From Spirochaetota bacterium (lineage in GTDB: Bacteria > Spirochaetota > Spirochaetia > Treponematales > Treponemataceae): DNA of 35,098 bases. The notes under the pieces were generated by a model, which ran no database searches, had not been told where the DNA came from, and saw only the letters and a program-made list of their open reading frames with translations. Position 1 is the first letter of the stretch, and the number at the start of each line of letters is the position of its first letter. Positions 8,351 through 15,201 of this stretch are shown in pieces. The DNA lies in assembly GCA_016285185.1 (NCBI GenBank), contig JAEEQG010000151.1:1-35098 (forward strand), given 5' to 3'. The position numbers were made by a program, and so were the translations under genes.

Positions 8351-9277
8351 ATGGTACAAAGTTTTTCAGCGGTTAGTTTTCAGGTTGTTGTTCTTTTTAT
8401 TTTGATTGGTGTCGGTTTTATTCTGACAAAATGCAACTTCCTTACAAAAGAATGTGTAAACGGGCTGGTAAAGGTTATTCTTTACTCTGTCACACCCTGC
8501 GTCATAATTGAATCCTTTCACAGAGAATTTGATCCTGATTTACTAAAACAGCTTGGAATTGCAGTTTCGGCTTCTTTTTTGTCACATTTACTTAATATTG
8601 TGCTTGCGCATCTTTTAGTAAGGGAAAAAGACCGTGCGCGCCGTTGTGTCTATCAGTTCGGAATTGTGTTTACAAACTGCGGATATATGGCGTTGCCTTT
8701 GCAGAATGCGCTGCTCGGCTCAGATGGTGTGTTTTTTGGTGCGGCATATATAGCGGTTTATAACCTTATAAATTGGACTTATGGAATTGTTTTGCTGGAT
8801 AATGAAAAAGCAAAAATTTCCTTTTCAAAGATTTTTATAAATCCTGGAATAATCGGTGTGTGTATAGGTTTGTTCTTCTTTTTAACGCCTTTTTCACTGC
8901 CCCCTGTACTTTTGACACCGGTAAAACTGCTTACCGCGCTTAATACGCCGCTTCCGATGATGGTTATAGGATTTTATCTGGCGGGTATAACTTCGTTTGC
9001 CTTGTTAAAAGACAAAAGCTTTCTTGTTGCAATGATTCTCAGACTTATTGTGGCGCCGCTTTGTACTTTTGGGGTTTTGTATTTGCTGAAAATCCGCGGA
9101 CCTATGTTTGTTTCGATGGTTATTGCCGCCGCATCGCCAGTAGGTGCAAACACCGTAATGTTTTCGAGTATGTTTAACAAAGATGCGGAGGTTGCAGGAA
9201 CGTTTGTTGCTGTTTCCACATTGTTTTCGATAGTGACAATGCCGTTGATTGTTGCGTTTGCGGTTTTTTTGGCATAA
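8351..9277 (+). CDS. AEC-family (auxin efflux carrier-like) transporter
   Basis: This 308-residue membrane protein has about ten hydrophobic spans and the pattern of the AEC/Mem_trans family: VSFQVVVLFILIGVGFILTKCNFL at the start, FGIVFTNCGYMALPL in the middle and ASPVGANTVMFSSMFNKDAEVAGTFVAVSTLFS near the end. Bacterial members transport malate, malonate or other small organic acids, or are of unknown substrate. The ATG at 8351 is chosen over an in-frame TTG at 8345 because AAGGGA lies 7 nt upstream of it. The next gene, a thioredoxin-like protein, begins 13 nt after the stop with a perfect AGGAGG, so the two are probably co-transcribed. Confidence 0.85.
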   Translation: MVQSFSAVSFQVVVLFILIGVGFILTKCNFLTKECVNGLVKVILYSVTPCVIIESFHREFDPDLLKQLGIAVSASFLSHLLNIVLAHLLVREKDRARRCVYQFGIVFTNCGYMALPLQNALLGSDGVFFGAAYIAVYNLINWTYGIVLLDNEKAKISFSKIFINPGIIGVCIGLFFFLTPFSLPPVLLTPVKLLTALNTPLPMMVIGFYLAGITSFALLKDKSFLVAMILRLIVAPLCTFGVLYLLKIRGPMFVSMVIAAASPVGANTVMFSSMFNKDAEVAGTFVAVSTLFSIVTMPLIVAFAVFLA

Positions 9278-9290
9278 ACAGGAGGTTCTG

Positions 9291-9596
9291 ATGCTTAAAG
9301 TTCTTAAAAATGAAGCTTTTTCGACTGTATTAAAATCCCAGATACCTGTTTTTATTGATTTTGGCTCGTCGGGATGCAGTATATGTACAACAATTTATCC
9401 TCAGATAGAAGAATTATCACGGGAATTGGAAGGTAAGGTTGATTTTTATTATGTCAATGTGGATGAAGACATGACTCTTGCGGACAGGCTTAATGTGTTG
9501 AGTGTTCCTACTCTCATGATAGTAAAAAATGGCAGGATTGTGTTCCGCGAAGCCGGTGCAAGAGACAAGGAAAGTATACGTTCGTTGTTGGGATAA
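9291..9596 (+). CDS. Thioredoxin-like protein with CSIC active site
   Basis: This 101-residue single thioredoxin fold has its redox motif at C29-S-I-C32 and the conserved cis-proline at Pro73 (SVPT). The usual Trp before the first cysteine is replaced by Gly (SSGCSIC instead of W-C-G-P-C), and no signal peptide is visible, so it should act in the cytoplasm. It may be a thiol-disulfide reductase or a monothiol-type partner; the odd dipeptide should change redox potential and partner choice. The ATG at 9291 is fixed by AGGAGG at 9280-9285; the longer frame from 9249 overlaps the upstream gene. It is unlikely to be the main housekeeping thioredoxin. Confidence 0.85.
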   Translation: MLKVLKNEAFSTVLKSQIPVFIDFGSSGCSICTTIYPQIEELSRELEGKVDFYYVNVDEDMTLADRLNVLSVPTLMIVKNGRIVFREAGARDKESIRSLLG

Positions 9597-9660
9597 TAAA
9601 AAAACTGCCCGACGAACCAAAACACCGATAGTGCTAATCCCTTCAGACAGTCTTTTTTAT
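9597..9660. terminator. Bidirectional terminator between convergent genes
   Basis: An A-tract plus ACTGCC (about 9600-9613) and GACAGT plus a T-tract (about 9648-9659) pair across an unusually long interior of about 36 nt. Reading the minus strand, ACTGTC/GGCAGT pair over six bases with one G.U and are followed by seven T. On the plus strand one pair is lost but a T6 follows. It separates the thioredoxin gene (+) from the glycogen-binding protein gene (-). Confidence 0.5.
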
Positions 9661-9698
9661 AAGATACATTTATTAAATATGATTACGAAGTATAATAA

Positions 9699-10007
9699 CT
9701 AGACAACAACTACAGAATTGTCTGTGTTGGAAAAAGGTGCCGGAATGTATTTGTCTGCAGCCCAGTCATTTTCCCATTTTTTTCCGTCAAGCAGATATCT
9801 GAACTGATATTCGTTGCCTGGATCAAGCTTAACTTTTACAGAAAAACTTCCATCCGGTTTCTTTTTCATAGGAGTATCAATGCTGCTCCAACTGTTAAAA
9901 TCACCGGCAAGCCATACTTTCTGAGCGCCTTTTGCTGCTTCTGCTGAAAGCTCAAAGGTTACTTCGCATTTTTTTGTTGTTTTTAAATAGTTTTTGTAAA
10001 GTGCCAT
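9699..10007 (-). CDS. Stand-alone glycogen-binding (CBM48/AMPK-beta-like) domain protein
   Basis: These 102 residues consist almost entirely of one E-set/CBM48 domain, of the kind found in isoamylases, branching enzymes and AMPK beta subunits. VWLAGDFNSWS, the K-x-DGSFSVKVKL hairpin and EYQFRYLLDGKKWENDWAADKY carry the conserved Trp residues that stack on glucan. No catalytic domain is attached, so it is probably an adaptor or sensor binding glycogen or another alpha-glucan. Proteins of this size and type exist in other bacteria. The start is fixed by AGGAGA about 3 nt upstream of the ATG at 10007, and an own promoter lies at 10066-10094. No carbohydrate-metabolism gene is adjacent, so its partner is unknown. 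Confidence 0.85.
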   Translation of the reverse strand: MALYKNYLKTTKKCEVTFELSAEAAKGAQKVWLAGDFNSWSSIDTPMKKKPDGSFSVKVKLDPGNEYQFRYLLDGKKWENDWAADKYIPAPFSNTDNSVVVV

Positions 10008-10065
10008 ATTATCTCCTGTAACTTTGATAACAGATTATAAGACTTTATACCCAACCACCACCAAC

Positions 10066-10094
10066 AGTATACTATATAAAACTTTTTTTGTGAA
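10066..10094 (-). promoter_or_regulatory. Promoter of the glycogen-binding protein gene
   Basis: On the minus strand TTCACA (10094-10089), a 17-nt spacer and TATACT (10071-10066) are visible. The leader of about 55 nt is rich in GGT repeats before the AGGAGA site. A second TATAAT lies at about 10033-10038 and could be an alternative -10. Confidence 0.55.
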
Positions 10095-10152
10095 GATAGA
10101 GAAGAGAATTGAAGTGTTTATTATAACTTTATAACTGTTTCACCTGTAGTTC

Positions 10153-10182
10153 TTGACATTATGTTGTTTTTTGCGATAAACT
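10153..10182 (+). promoter_or_regulatory. Promoter of the tRNA cluster
   Basis: A perfect TTGACA (10153-10158) is followed after 18 nt by TAAACT (10177-10182), 14 nt before the first tRNA. Overlapping -10 choices with 16-17 nt spacing also exist. Confidence 0.6.
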
Positions 10183-10196
10183 TCTTTCATCTTTTT

Positions 10197-10281
10197 GGAG
10201 CGGTGGCCGAGTGGTTTAAGGCGGCGGTCTTGAAAACCGTTGTGCGGCAACGTACCGGGGGTTCGAATCCCCCCTGCTCCG
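10197..10281 (+). tRNA. tRNA-Ser (UGA)
   Basis: The gene is 85 nt long. Acceptor GGAGCGG pairs with CTGCTCC, the loop CTTGAAA gives anticodon TGA, a long class II variable arm (GTGCGGCAACGTAC) is present, and the T arm is GGGGG-TTCGAAT-CCCCC. The discriminator is G and CCA is not encoded. It reads UCA and wobbles to other UCN codons. Confidence 0.95.
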
Positions 10282-10317
10282 AATTAAAGATGCGGATTGT
10301 TTTCTTGGCAAAGAAAT

Positions 10318-10405
10318 GGAGTGGTGACCGAGAGGCCGAAGGTGGCTCCCTGCTAAGGAGTTATACCCCAAAAGGGTATCGGGGGTTCGAATCCCCCCTG
10401 CTCCG
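10318..10405 (+). tRNA. tRNA-Ser (GCU)
   Basis: The gene is 88 nt long. Acceptor GGAGTGG pairs with CTGCTCC including G.U pairs, the loop CTGCTAA flanked by CTCC/GGAG gives anticodon GCT, and a long variable arm (TATACCCCAAAAGGGTAT) is present. It reads AGC/AGU. It lies 36 nt after the previous tRNA, on the same transcript. Confidence 0.95.
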
Positions 10406-10427
10406 CAAACGGATAACCCGTAAATAC

Positions 10428-10501
10428 GAGATTGTAGCTCAGCTGGATAGAGCGTCAGATTGCGGATCTGAAGGTCGGAGGTTCGACTCCTCTCAGTCTC
10501 A
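10428..10501 (+). tRNA. tRNA-Arg (GCG anticodon)
   Basis: The gene is 74 nt long. Acceptor GAGATTG/CAGTCTC, D arm GCTC...GAGC with A20 (an arginine identity base), anticodon stem TCAGA/TCTGA and loop TTGCGGA are all clear, and the T arm is GGAGG-TTCGACT-CCTCT. The anticodon reads GCG, not the ACG (inosine) form normal for bacterial CGN-reading tRNA-Arg. The fold is otherwise canonical, so it looks functional. It should decode CGC and CGU. Confidence 0.9.
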
Positions 10502-10503
10502 TA

Positions 10504-10550
10504 AGGAATTGCGTTTTGTTCAGATACATTCTCGCAATTCCTATTTTTTT
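10504..10550 (+). terminator. Strong intrinsic terminator after tRNA-Arg
   Basis: A perfect 10-bp inverted repeat AGGAATTGCG (10504-10513) / CGCAATTCCT (10533-10542) is followed by A and T7 (10544-10550). It lies 2 nt after tRNA-Arg and should end the first three-tRNA transcript. Confidence 0.8.
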
Positions 10551-10570
10551 ATTTGACAGCTGGTCCTTTT

Positions 10571-10655
10571 GGAGGGATGCGAGAGCGGTTGAATCGGGCG
10601 GTCTCGAAAATCGTTATACCGTAAGGTATCGGGGGTTCGAATCCCCCTCTCTCCG
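10571..10655 (+). tRNA. tRNA-Ser (CGA)
   Basis: The gene is 85 nt long. Acceptor GGAGGGA pairs with TCTCTCC, the loop CTCGAAA gives anticodon CGA, a long variable arm (TTATACCGTAAGGTAT) is present, and the discriminator is G. It reads UCG. It starts 20 nt after the preceding terminator; no complete promoter is visible in that gap. Confidence 0.95.
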
Positions 10656-10696
10656 TATTTCCTATGGATTGTCTGTTATGAATTAATAAACCCTTT

Positions 10697-10781
<85 letters not shown>

Positions 10782-10789
10782 TTTTTTCC

Positions 10790-10922
10790 AAAGCTTTTTT
10801 TGATGAGTTCAGGTACTGTTCAAGAAACCGCTTCCGAACCCCGCCAGATTCGGAAGAAAGCAACGGTAGGAAGATGGTTCCTGTGTTCAGTTCACCTGGA
10901 CTCTTCTGAAAAAGCTTTTTTT
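10790..10922 (+). ncRNA. ffs: Small bacterial signal recognition particle RNA (4.5S-like)
   Basis: The region folds into one long hairpin. Outer stem GAGTTCAGGT (10805-10814) pairs with ACCTGGACTC (10894-10903) over 10 bp with one G.U, and is flanked by AAGCTTTTT / AAAAAGCTT pairing. Inside, CTTCC/GGAAG and CCG/CGG pair, and the tip reads CCAGATTC-GGAA-GAAAGCAACGG. That is the SRP domain IV signature: a GGAA tetraloop (10852-10855) with the AGCA-type symmetric loop that binds Ffh. Length (about 110-130 nt) fits the small SRP RNA without an Alu domain. A T-run at 10916-10922 ends it. Position directly after a tRNA-Ser is common for this gene in bacteria, and it was probably co-transcribed with it. 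Exact ends are uncertain by several bases. Confidence 0.85.
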
Positions 10923-12237
10923 ATTCCGAAAAAACTTTTCTACCGTTATGAAAAGTTGCTGTTATCCTGCCTGATAAAACCTCTCCGTTAAACGGCGAAT
11001 ACTTTCCTTTTGAAAAGAACTTTGAAGAATCAACTTTCCAATTTCTGTTCAAATCTGCAAGAACCAAATCCGCTTTTTTGCCCTCAGCAAGTGCGCCGCA
11101 GTCCAGTCCCAGACGTTTTGCGGGATTTGCGGACATAAGCTCTGAAAGTTTGTTTATTGTTATGAGATTTGTTTTTACAAGGTTTGTATAGCACACTGCA
11201 AAAGCCGTTTCCAATCCTGTAAATCCGCATGCGCCGTTCTGCTTGTCGCTTTCGGTGTGCGGCGCATGATCGGTGGAAATTACATCAACCGTGCCGTCTT
11301 TTATTGCTTCCAGTAAAGCTTGTCTGTCAGCTTCAGAACGAAGCGGCGGGTTTACAAACTCGTTGCGTGTATTTGTAAGTGCAAGATGATGCGGTGTTAC
11401 TTCGCATGTAACCCGGCTACCGTCAGTTTTTTTTGCGCGCCTTACAGCGTCTATGGATTCGCATGTACTTACATGCGCTATGTGGATGTTACAGCCGGCC
11501 GTATGCGCAATCCGCAGATTGCGTTCCGTTGCGGTATCTTCCGCAAGCGCAAGAATCTTTTCAGCTTCTTCAAACAGGGGAGCGAGTGTTTTTGCGTTTG
11601 CACCTGTTTTTTGCAGTTCAACGGCTTTTTTGCGCGGAACGGCGGCAAGCGGCACAAGCGAAACATCTTCGCAATGGCACGAAACAATAATTCCCTTTTC
11701 TGCGCATTTGCGCATTGCCTGCAGCATAAGCGCGGCGGATTGCACGTCATGACCGTCTTCGCTTATTATCGAAATATCGGATTTTGTAATATTATCCAGA
11801 TGAGATGTATCAGTTCCCTTAAAATCTGCGCTGATACTCATTGTTTGTATTACATCCGCAAGTCCGTATGCGCAGAGTTCGGCCTGTATTTTTTTTGCAG
11901 TTTCAAAATTTGACATAACAGGTGTTGTGTTTGGCATAAGAACAAGAGTTCCAAATCCGCCTGCTGCCGCCGCGCGTAGTGCGGTTTGCGGTTCTTCTTT
12001 TTGCGTTTGTCCGGGGTAGCGGAAATGCGCGTGCATATCCACAAAGGCAGGGAGTAGTGTAAGCCCGTTGCCGTTTATAAACTCTGTTTTGTCCGAAGTT
12101 TTTTGTAGACGGTGTTCAATTTCGTTCTTGTCCGTAATGACGGCAGTTATTATTCCGTCTGATGTTTCTACTGCGCCGGGTGTGTTCAGTTTATAATCAA
12201 CAAGCTGAACGTTATATATGAGTGCTTTAGAGCACAT
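10921..12237 (-). CDS. pyrC: Dihydroorotase
   Basis: This 438-residue class I dihydroorotase (amidohydrolase superfamily) cyclises carbamoyl-aspartate to dihydroorotate, step 3 of UMP synthesis. Metal-site motifs are visible: HxH in [11 protein letters not shown] (His69, His71), the CHCEDVS region, IHIAHVST, the CEVTPHH strand and the STDHAPHT aspartate motif, followed by GFTGLETA. Length is normal. The ATG at 12237 has AGGAG 6 nt upstream, lying inside the 3' end of pyrI, so the two genes overlap by 11 nt and are translationally coupled. The stop abuts the SRP RNA gene, which converges on it, with no separate terminator visible for pyrC. Confidence 0.95.
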   Translation of the reverse strand: MCSKALIYNVQLVDYKLNTPGAVETSDGIITAVITDKNEIEHRLQKTSDKTEFINGNGLTLLPAFVDMHAHFRYPGQTQKEEPQTALRAAAAGGFGTLVLMPNTTPVMSNFETAKKIQAELCAYGLADVIQTMSISADFKGTDTSHLDNITKSDISIISEDGHDVQSAALMLQAMRKCAEKGIIVSCHCEDVSLVPLAAVPRKKAVELQKTGANAKTLAPLFEEAEKILALAEDTATERNLRIAHTAGCNIHIAHVSTCESIDAVRRAKKTDGSRVTCEVTPHHLALTNTRNEFVNPPLRSEADRQALLEAIKDGTVDVISTDHAPHTESDKQNGACGFTGLETAFAVCYTNLVKTNLITINKLSELMSANPAKRLGLDCGALAEGKKADLVLADLNRNWKVDSSKFFSKGKYSPFNGEVLSGRITATFHNGRKVFSE

Positions 12238-12667
12238 CGCCCACTCCTGCGCGATACAGTTCGTCGCAGTATTCGCAATGATATTCCGCGCGTTTGCGGT
12301 CTGCTAGTCTGAATATGTGGGGAATGTAGCTTTCGGTACTGGTTATGCAGCGCGGATTTTTGCACTTGATTACGTTTTCAACCTTTTCGGGCAGTTTGAG
12401 GGTAATCTTCTTTGCAATCCTCTCGTCCATGATAATGTTTATCGTGATGTTCGGGTCAATAAAACCGAGAACGGAAAAATCAATGTTGATGTTGTTGTCG
12501 ATTTTGATTATGTCTTTTCTGCCCATCTGGTTAGAAGCCACATTCATTATAAGCGCAACAGAATAATCTGCCTTGTCCAGTCCCAGCCAGCTGAAAATCT
12601 GCATTCCCGCACCGGCTCTAATGTGATCTATTACAACTCCGTTTTTTATTGTATCAACATTTAACAT
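12227..12667 (-). CDS. pyrI: Aspartate carbamoyltransferase regulatory subunit
   Basis: These 146 residues match PyrI. The N-terminal allosteric domain ([35 protein letters not shown]) binds CTP/ATP. The C-terminal zinc domain has the expected four cysteines as CKNPRC and CEYC. It assembles with PyrB into the regulated ATCase holoenzyme, giving feedback inhibition by CTP. Its ATG overlaps the pyrB stop by one base (TAATG) and has a GGAGCG ribosome-binding site. It overlaps pyrC at the other end. Length is slightly shorter than the enterobacterial protein (about 153), which is normal. Confidence 0.95.
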   Translation of the reverse strand: MLNVDTIKNGVVIDHIRAGAGMQIFSWLGLDKADYSVALIMNVASNQMGRKDIIKIDNNINIDFSVLGFIDPNITINIIMDERIAKKITLKLPEKVENVIKCKNPRCITSTESYIPHIFRLADRKRAEYHCEYCDELYRAGVGDVL

Positions 12668-13590
12668 TACAACGCTCCTGTAAGTTTTGCTATCAATGCC
12701 ATGCGGACAAACATTCCGTATTTTACCTGCTTAAAGTATACGGCACGCGGGTCCGTATCAACTTCGGGTGCTATTTCGTTTACACGCGGCAGCGGGTGAA
12801 GAACAATCATCGTTTTTTTTGCGAGTTTCATTTTTTCTTTGTCGAGAATGTAGCTGTCTTTTAGTCTGATGTAGTCCTGCTCGTTAAAGAAACGCTCTTT
12901 CTGGACCCTTGTCATGTAGAGAATGTCCAAATCCGAGATAACGTTTTCCAGCCGTTCCTCCGTTGTAAACCGGATTCCAGCGGCGCGGAAAACCTGGCTC
13001 GTTATGTATTCGGGTATCTGGAGTTCCTGCGGACTTATAAGTACAAATTCGTTGTTGGGGTAGCGGCTTAAGGCTTTTGCAAGGCTGTGTACCGTGCGTC
13101 CAAATTTCAGGTCGCCGCACAACCCTATTTTCATACCGGAGAAGGAGCCTTTTTCAGCCCTTATGGTAAGCATATCGGTGAGTGTCTGTGTGGGGTGGTG
13201 GTGTCCGCCGTCACCGGCATTTATTACCGGTACAGAGGAATACTTGCTTGCAAGGAGTGCGGAGCCTTCTTTTGGGTTTCGCATGGCGATGATATCCGTG
13301 TAAGAAGAAACCGTACGAATTGTATCGGCAAGTGATTCCCCTTTTGTTGTGGAACTGCTGCTTGCTTCTGCAAAACCCAGAACACTGCCACCCAGTCTCA
13401 GCATTGCCGCCTCAAAAGAAAGCCGAGTACGTGTACTCGGCTCAAAAAAAAGTGTAGCTAAAATTTTTCCTTTGCAAACATCCATAAAAGCGGATGGATC
13501 AACTATGATTTTTTCTGCAAGGGAAAAAACTTCATCCAGTTCTTCGATTGATAAATTCGAAGGTTCTATTAGATTTCGACCAGCAAGCAT
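12667..13590 (-). CDS. pyrB: Aspartate carbamoyltransferase catalytic subunit
   Basis: This 307-residue catalytic chain condenses carbamoyl phosphate and aspartate, the committed step of pyrimidine synthesis. Signatures are [13 protein letters not shown] (STRTR at 52-56, the carbamoyl phosphate site), [17 protein letters not shown] and HPLPRVNEI. The ATG at 13590 is chosen because GAGGTG lies about 5 nt upstream; the in-frame GTG at 13596 is part of that ribosome-binding site. It leads the pyrB-pyrI-pyrC operon, with a promoter at 13617-13646 overlapping that of divergent purD. The STRTR codons form a near-perfect palindrome (see findings). Confidence 0.96.
   Translation of the reverse strand: MLAGRNLIEPSNLSIEELDEVFSLAEKIIVDPSAFMDVCKGKILATLFFEPSTRTRLSFEAAMLRLGGSVLGFAEASSSSTTKGESLADTIRTVSSYTDIIAMRNPKEGSALLASKYSSVPVINAGDGGHHHPTQTLTDMLTIRAEKGSFSGMKIGLCGDLKFGRTVHSLAKALSRYPNNEFVLISPQELQIPEYITSQVFRAAGIRFTTEERLENVISDLDILYMTRVQKERFFNEQDYIRLKDSYILDKEKMKLAKKTMIVLHPLPRVNEIAPEVDTDPRAVYFKQVKYGMFVRMALIAKLTGAL
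13421..13442 (-). repeat. Perfect inverted repeat inside pyrB
   Basis: AGCCGAGTAC (13421-13430) and GTACTCGGCT (13433-13442) are exact inverted copies with a 2-nt centre. In the sense (minus) direction it lies about 150 nt into pyrB, encodes the active-site residues S-T-R-T-R, and is followed by the U-rich TTCTTTT. It resembles a terminator stem. Confidence 0.7.
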
Positions 13591-13616
13591 TTGCACCTCA
13601 TTTTTTAATTTTTCTC

Positions 13617-13646
13617 ATTATAGCGCAAAAGCCTGCTACTTGTCTA
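13617..13646 (-). promoter_or_regulatory. Promoter of the pyrBIC operon
   Basis: On the minus strand TAGACA (13646-13641), an 18-nt spacer and a perfect TATAAT (13622-13617) are visible. A leader of about 20 nt with A-tracts carries the GAGGTG ribosome-binding site. The -35 lies on the same bases as the purD -35 on the other strand. Confidence 0.65.
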
Positions 13647-13668
13647 AGCCATTTGTTTCTTTTATTAT
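13640..13668 (+). promoter_or_regulatory. Predicted leaderless promoter of purD
   Basis: TTGTCT (13640-13645), a 17-nt spacer and TATTAT (13663-13668) are followed after 6 nt by the ATG at 13675, with no Shine-Dalgarno sequence. Its -35 overlaps the pyrB -35 on the opposite strand by five bases. Confidence 0.6.
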
Positions 13669-13674
13669 GAAATT

Positions 13675-15033
13675 ATGAAAATTTTAGTAGTAGGTTCAGG
13701 CGGCAGAGAGCACGCCATAAGCTGGAAACTGGCTCAGAGTGATTCAGTTGATGAAGTTATCTGTGTTCCGGGTAACGGTGGAACTGCAACGGAAGCAAAA
13801 TGCAGGAACATAAATCCCGCTGACTGCGATTATACCGTTGACTTAAAAGGAATTGACGCTGTTTCGCAGGTTGCTTCATTTGAGCAGGTTGATATGGTAG
13901 TTGTAGGACCGGAAAATCCGCTGGCAGAAGGCATTGCGGATCAAATCTGGCAGTGCCGGATTCCTGTAGTAGGTCCAAAGTTTAAGGGCGCTGAACTTGA
14001 AGCCAGCAAGGATACTGCAAAATCGTTCATGAAAAAATACGGGGTTGCTTCAGCTGCCAGCGAGACTTTTACGGATGCGGAAAGTGCCGCCGCTTACATT
14101 AAAAAGCATGGAGCCCCCATTGTAATAAAGGCTGACGGTCTTGCGGCCGGAAAGGGAGTTGTAGTTGCTCCCGATGAAAAAACGGCACTTGCCGCCGTTA
14201 AAGACTTTATGCAGGATAACACTCTCGGAAAAGCCGGAAGCAAGCTTGTTATAGAAGATTATCTGCAGGGTGTAGAAATTTCCGTTATGGCGGCTGTTTC
14301 GGTTACACCGGAGCTTGCAGCTGCAGGAAAAGCCTGTATTCTGCCGTTTGTACCGGCACGCGACCACAAACGCCTGCTGGACGGAGCAAAAGGTCCTAAT
14401 ACCGGTGGCATGGGCGCTGTTACACCGCTTAGTGATGTTACTGATGAGCAGATGAAGCTGTTCGATGAGAATATTGTTCAGCCTACGCTGAAAGGTCTTA
14501 TTGCTGAAAAATGGGACTACAGGGGCTTTATCTTTTTTGGTGTTATGCTTTGCAAAGACGGTCCCAAACTTTTGGAATACAATGTGCGTCTGGGCGACCC
14601 AGAAACACAGGCTTTGCTGCCGCTTATGGACTGTGATTTTGCGGAGATGTGTACTGCCATTGCTGATGTGCAGCAGACAGGAACGTTAAAAGCGTTTGCG
14701 CCTAAATTCAAGTGGAAGAAAGGCTTTGTATGTTCACCGGTTGCAGTTTCGGGCGGGTATCCTGCTGCTTACGAAAAGGGAAAAGAAATACATCTGCCGG
14801 AAACAAAGGATGCGGCGGTCAAAATATTCATTGCGGGTGCTGATTATTCAAAGGACGACAAACAAAAGCTTGTTACAACAGGCGGACGCGTACTGGCGGC
14901 TTCCGCATTCGGCGATTCATTTGAAAAGGCGTATGAGCTTGCCTATAAGACAATGGAAAAGATTTCCTTTGACAAGATGTTTTACCGGAAAGACATAGGA
15001 CTGCCGGGCGCCGCGGAATCAGGCGAGCTTTAA
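13675..15033 (+). CDS. purD: Phosphoribosylamine-glycine ligase (GAR synthetase)
   Basis: This 452-residue ATP-grasp enzyme joins phosphoribosylamine and glycine, step 2 of purine synthesis. MKILVVGSGGREHAISWKL is the PurD N-terminal signature. PIVIKADGLAAGKGVVVA, RDHKRLLDGAKGPNTGGMGA and EYNVRLGDPETQ are the ATP-grasp and substrate motifs. Length is slightly above the usual 420-430 because of modest insertions. The start follows a promoter -10 by only 6 nt and lacks a ribosome-binding site. It is divergent from pyrBIC, placing purine and pyrimidine genes under facing promoters. A hairpin terminator follows the stop. Confidence 0.95.
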   Translation: MKILVVGSGGREHAISWKLAQSDSVDEVICVPGNGGTATEAKCRNINPADCDYTVDLKGIDAVSQVASFEQVDMVVVGPENPLAEGIADQIWQCRIPVVGPKFKGAELEASKDTAKSFMKKYGVASAASETFTDAESAAAYIKKHGAPIVIKADGLAAGKGVVVAPDEKTALAAVKDFMQDNTLGKAGSKLVIEDYLQGVEISVMAAVSVTPELAAAGKACILPFVPARDHKRLLDGAKGPNTGGMGAVTPLSDVTDEQMKLFDENIVQPTLKGLIAEKWDYRGFIFFGVMLCKDGPKLLEYNVRLGDPETQALLPLMDCDFAEMCTAIADVQQTGTLKAFAPKFKWKKGFVCSPVAVSGGYPAAYEKGKEIHLPETKDAAVKIFIAGADYSKDDKQKLVTTGGRVLAASAFGDSFEKAYELAYKTMEKISFDKMFYRKDIGLPGAAESGEL

Positions 15034-15070
15034 CCGGTTGACTATCTGACTGGTTTTATGTTATTTTTTT
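15032..15070 (+). terminator. Terminator of purD
   Basis: AACCGGT (15032-15038) pairs with ACTGGTT (15049-15055) over 7 bp with one G.U pair and a 10-nt loop. TTATG and T7 (15064-15070) follow. The stem begins within the stop codon of purD. Confidence 0.5.
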
Positions 15071-15090
15071 AGCGTTGTTATCAACGTTTC

Positions 15091-15164
15091 GGGCCTATAG
15101 CTCAGTTGGTTAGAGCTGCGGACTCATAATCCGTCGGTCCCTGGTTCAAGTCCAGGTGGGCCCA
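15091..15164 (+). tRNA. tRNA with CAU anticodon (elongator Met or Ile2)
   Basis: The gene is 74 nt long. Acceptor GGGCCTA/TGGGCCC, D arm GCTC...GAGC, anticodon loop CTCATAA and T arm with TTCAAGT are clear, and the discriminator is A. It lacks initiator features such as an unpaired first base with three GC pairs in the anticodon stem. CAU may be read as methionine or, after lysidine modification, as AUA isoleucine; the sequence alone does not decide. A small CGTTG/CAACG hairpin lies just upstream (15073-15086). Confidence 0.92.
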
Positions 15165-15201
15165 TTCCCCATTTTATCGTATTTTTCTCACCGATTAAAA
15201 A

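Noticed and set aside
10553-10558. TTGACA as a promoter for the second tRNA group
   Set aside because: Only 12 nt separate it from the tRNA start, so no -10 box can fit.
11320-11913. 197-codon open frame antisense to pyrC
   Set aside because: It is Cys-rich, lacks any recognisable motif or ribosome-binding site, and lies fully within a strongly conserved gene.
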